64,000 nt of DNA from Rheum nobile (Eukaryota > Streptophyta > Magnoliopsida > Caryophyllales > Polygonaceae). This document shows positions 61,071 through 64,000 of the stretch, in pieces; positions within the stretch are counted from its first letter, which is position 1; each line of letters starts with the position of its first letter. The notes beneath the pieces are model-generated. The model saw nothing but the letters and a program-made list of their open reading frames with translations. It had not been told where the DNA came from and searched no databases. The stretch is from assembly GCA_027886185.1 (NCBI GenBank), contig WOAB01000226.1:4340001-4404000 (forward strand), given 5' to 3'. Both the position numbers and the translations under genes were made by a program.

Positions 61071-64000
61071 TTAGAAGGTGCAGTGATCCTTGAGCACTTG
61101 CCTGGCAAGATCAATTGCACCGCTACTCTTATAGATCAAATGCAAGTTGAAAGCTGCTTCCCTGCGCAGGTCACAGTAGACAGTTTTGCTCTTTTGGACA
61201 ATCTTCTGATCCTTTTCAACTACCTCGGGAAAGGGGTAGGACTTCTCCCGGATTGCAAGGACCTTCTCGTAGTACGAAGCCGCCAGTGAGACAAGCCCCA
61301 CGTGTTGACATGCCCGACCTATATTATACAGAGCTTCCTGCACAGCCAACAAAGTGAGATTTTCAGTAACTTGATCTACTCATCCATATGCATTCCAACA
61401 CGAGCAACAAGGACATTCTTGCACAGAAACTGGTCTACAGCATAACAATACAGATAACTGATGCCAAAAAAAAAATGGAGAAACCCTTCAAAAACTATCA
61501 TATTCATCACCTGGTTGTCATCTCCACATAGGCGCAAGTTGTTGTACAGGAAGGCCAACCCCTGTGCAACACACTGATGCCTGTTTTGAAGTCTAAGCCC
61601 GAGTGCCAAATTGATCAAGGAAGTACCTACATCCGGGATATAAATAGTAGATTAGTTCTCTTCATTTCAGTTATCTGCAGATCCTGTAGAAAAAAACAGA
61701 GAAAGACGCACCTGCACAAAGGTTCACCAAAGGATTCTCAGGCATCAGTGTGTAAGCTTCCAAGTATTCTCTGGCAGCTATCTGGTGCTGACTGATCGCA
61801 GTGAACTGGTTGCCAGTGATTATCATAGGAGGTACCAAATCTTTGCGTACAACTCGCATATGATGCAACAACTTACACTGCTTCGAAAGTCGGTTCTCCA
61901 ACCTCCAAAAATTACACAAGCAGTCAGAAATCCAGTAAACATTTATATCAAATGTGGCCCTTATCCACCACCAGCCATGAGAAACTAACTTGATATTTTA
62001 TTTTTCACGATTAAGACTATACTATATGGAAAAAGAATATGTAATATGTTAAGAATTGTTTTCTATTTTTGGACCCCTCAAAAGGAAACTATGTTAAAAA
62101 AGGGAGAAATATTCATGGCAAAGACCAAAGAAGTATCAACTTATTTATAGTTATTACAAATGCTTCATAGTGCCATCTACCAGTTTGTGAATTGTCAATT
62201 AACCTTAAAAAAACAAGATAACCCTAAATATTACTAAGCCTTCAAGATCTGCAATATATCATGCTCACCCTACAAGTTTCTGAATATATAATTCTCACAT
62301 TTCTAGGCATAATACTATCTTTATGAAGAAGTAAAACCTAAAAGCGCGCGCTTCCAATTTGATAGGATGAAGCCAAACATAAATCTCCAAGCAAGGAAAA
62401 CAATACTTCTCTTTAAGTATCAACATTTAGGAAGGATTTTTATAAATTCAGTGGTTCCGCTGATCCTTGGAATAATTGAAAAAGTTTTCAAAATTCACAA
62501 AATATCAAAATGCTACATAGAATATATCATTCTCACATTTGTAAGGATAGTATTACCTCTAAGATGAAATAAAACCAAAGAAATGCTTCTAATTTCATTA
62601 TTTCATAGGATGAAGCCAACCATTTAATCTCCAAACCAGGAAAATAATATTACTCTTTCAGGATAAGCATTTAGCAAGTTTTAACGTTTAAGTGGTTATG
62701 CTGATAGTTGGATTTATTTACCAAACTTTCAAAATTCACAAAATATCAAAATACTACATAGAACCCTTTCCATATTTAATTAAATTTGCATTTTTTTTCC
62801 TAGTATAGAAGTTCTTCATTTCAAAATTTGTAAGAAGCCTATAAAGCATGAAACATAACTTGTTCAAACATAGAATTTTCACATTAAAACGGCTTTGCGT
62901 GAAACTAAAAGTCCCATATAATTCCAAATTTTATGACATCAACTGAAACTTTAATTCGAGATTCAAGAATTTCCAAACTGCAGGGACATTGCACCAATTT
63001 ATGTCACTTTCCCCACTGAAACAAAATTATCCAAATCTCAACAATTATCCAAATCTCAACAAAATTATCCACATCTCAACAATATAAAAGTCCCATACCT
63101 TGAAACTACTTTGTAATAGCAGTTCCATGCTGCAATATTCTGTGGATTGTGCAAAACAATGTATCTCACGTAGTCAAATGCATAGTAAGGATCATTCACT
63201 TTAAATGCCATTTCTGCAACAAAGAAGAAACAATCACGGGGGAAAAGAATTAAAAAAAAATGAAGAAGGTCAACAGCTCTGGAGTGGCTACACGCTACAT
63301 AGGAAAATTTACAGAAAATAAACAGTTGACATTAATTACTCACTAGCACCAAGACAACGAAGTTCCTCCTTCTTTTCAGTGGGCAAAATCCTATGAGACA
63401 ATTTCAGGGTGTGCCCGAGAATTTCCAATGCTTCATTGTACCTTCCCAAGGACGTAAACGCATGGCATAACTACAAGAAAGAAGGGAATGTCAACGGACC
63501 AAAACATTCGTATCGTGTCTGCAAAGTGGATGTCAAGGACCATCCAAGAATATTGAAAATTTAGGACCTAAAGATATTTATTCTGTATAGATAGCTACTT
63601 AAGAAGGTATGTGATATCCCTGTTTTACAATAAAAAGCAGAGGTGCATCAGAAAAACAAACACACACAAAAAACGCAAGGCAGAGAAAACCATAGTTTTA
63701 CATCATATTCATATCCCTATATTAAACCCCTTCAAAGTTCAAAGACTTTAATTGCACAAACCATCATATTGACGACCAATTCAAACAAATGCGGGTAAAT
63801 TGCTTCAATCTCTGTCATCAGAAGAGATACACCAAAAACATAGCATGCTAAATTGATAAATGTCCAAATAAAATTCCAAATACACCATAATGCCACTAAC
63901 AGATGTGCTCCTTGTGCCAGTAAGACATAACACAAATATTCAAAGAAACTTACAAGTACTCATCCACAAAGTTTAGTTTTTTTTCACCTGTCCATAAAGT
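61071..64000 (-). CDS. TFIIIC TPR subunit, C-terminal part (TFC4 / GTF3C3 homologue), 5' end outside window
   Basis: Minus-strand exons: 63988-64000 (edge, donor GTGAAA), 63762-63811 (EIEAIYPHLFELVVNMM), 63344-63470 (LCHAFTSLGRYNEALEILGH), 63099-63213 (EMAFKVNDPYYAFDYVRYIV), 61712-61902 (LENRLSKQCKLLHHMRVVRK), 61511-61626 (TSLINLALGLRLQNRHQCVA) and 61071-61337 (EALYNIGRACQHVGLVSLAA...DHCTF, stop). Phases join cleanly across each GT-AG pair from 63470 on. The TPR-like helices and the closing QEALYNIGR / YNLHLIY-like block match the C-terminus of the TFIIIC subunit tau131/GTF3C3. It acts in the nucleus in Pol III initiation at tRNA and 5S genes, binding TFIIIB. The 1.2-kb intron at 61903-63098 is AT-rich with no insertion recognised. 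No stop or frameshift was seen, so it is likely a working gene. The first two exons listed are less certain. Confidence 0.82.

Noticed and set aside
61577..61988. Plus-strand ORFs over the right-edge gene
   Set aside because: Antisense of TFC4 exons, which have clean splice phases and family matches on the minus strand.

Overview
This window is nuclear DNA of a flowering plant, almost certainly a eudicot. The evidence is GT-AG introns, plant-only protein families (HD-Zip II, plant mobile domain, FAR1/MuDR-type transposase), Sirevirus-type Copia elements, CACTA, Mutator and Helitron termini, and AT-rich intergenic DNA. I cannot name the species. No rRNA, tRNA or CRISPR array was recognised. 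The only likely functional host gene is at the right edge: 61071-64000 (minus) encodes the C-terminal TPR part of TFIIIC subunit TFC4/GTF3C3, and its 5' part lies beyond the window.

Nearly everything else is nested mobile DNA, and most joints can be resolved by termini and target-site duplications (TSDs). Element B, a non-coding Ty3-type LTR element on the minus strand, lies at 6058-7973 plus 43028-43674. A Ty3/gypsy element A (1-6057, minus; LTR 3633-6057) sits in B's left LTR. A 35-kb CACTA element (7974-43027, TSD TCT) sits in B's interior. The CACTA has no recognisable transposase. It carries genomic fragments of at least two host genes: an HD-Zip II factor (8688-9322) and a chloroplast rhodanese-like STR11-type gene (10172-13753), the latter split by a rearranged solo LTR (10523-13237, TSD AAACT). 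A Mutator-like element (MULE, about 13980-42175) lies inside the CACTA. It has two convergent genes: a FAR1/MuDR-type transposase fused to an OTU cysteine protease domain (14354-36888, plus) and a plant-mobile-domain (PMD) gene (38509-41820, minus). The transposase gene is split by two related Sirevirus-like Copia elements, at 16532-26760 (TSD GTTCC) and 27298-36305 (TSD AGGGT). All coding regions of these elements carry stops, frameshifts or loss of catalytic residues.

Right of B (43675-47580) is the 3' end of another Copia element C. It is interrupted by a PIF/Harbinger-like element (44301-45728, TSD TTA), and its LTR is interrupted by a small Helitron (46182-47062). Then follow a foldback-like MULE-type element full of GTCGCTG palindromes (47782-49450, 9-bp TSD), a 6.6-kb Helitron on the minus strand (50800-57357) with an internal duplication, site II promoter motifs and long microsatellites, a hAT-type MITE (57564-58171), a Pack-MULE (58234-59459, 9-bp TSD) carrying a broken host gene fragment, an aspartic protease fragment (about 60480-60700), and the TFIIIC gene.

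The most interesting system is the MULE. It links an OTU-fused transposase, a PMD protein, and a set of about 21-bp palindromes (GTGCGCTTA-nnn-TAAGCGCAC) placed at both ends and in the intergenic space. Other notable items are an acidic ORF with a predicted myristoylation signal upstream of a gypsy gag, and an amber codon shared at the gag-pol joint of both Copia copies.
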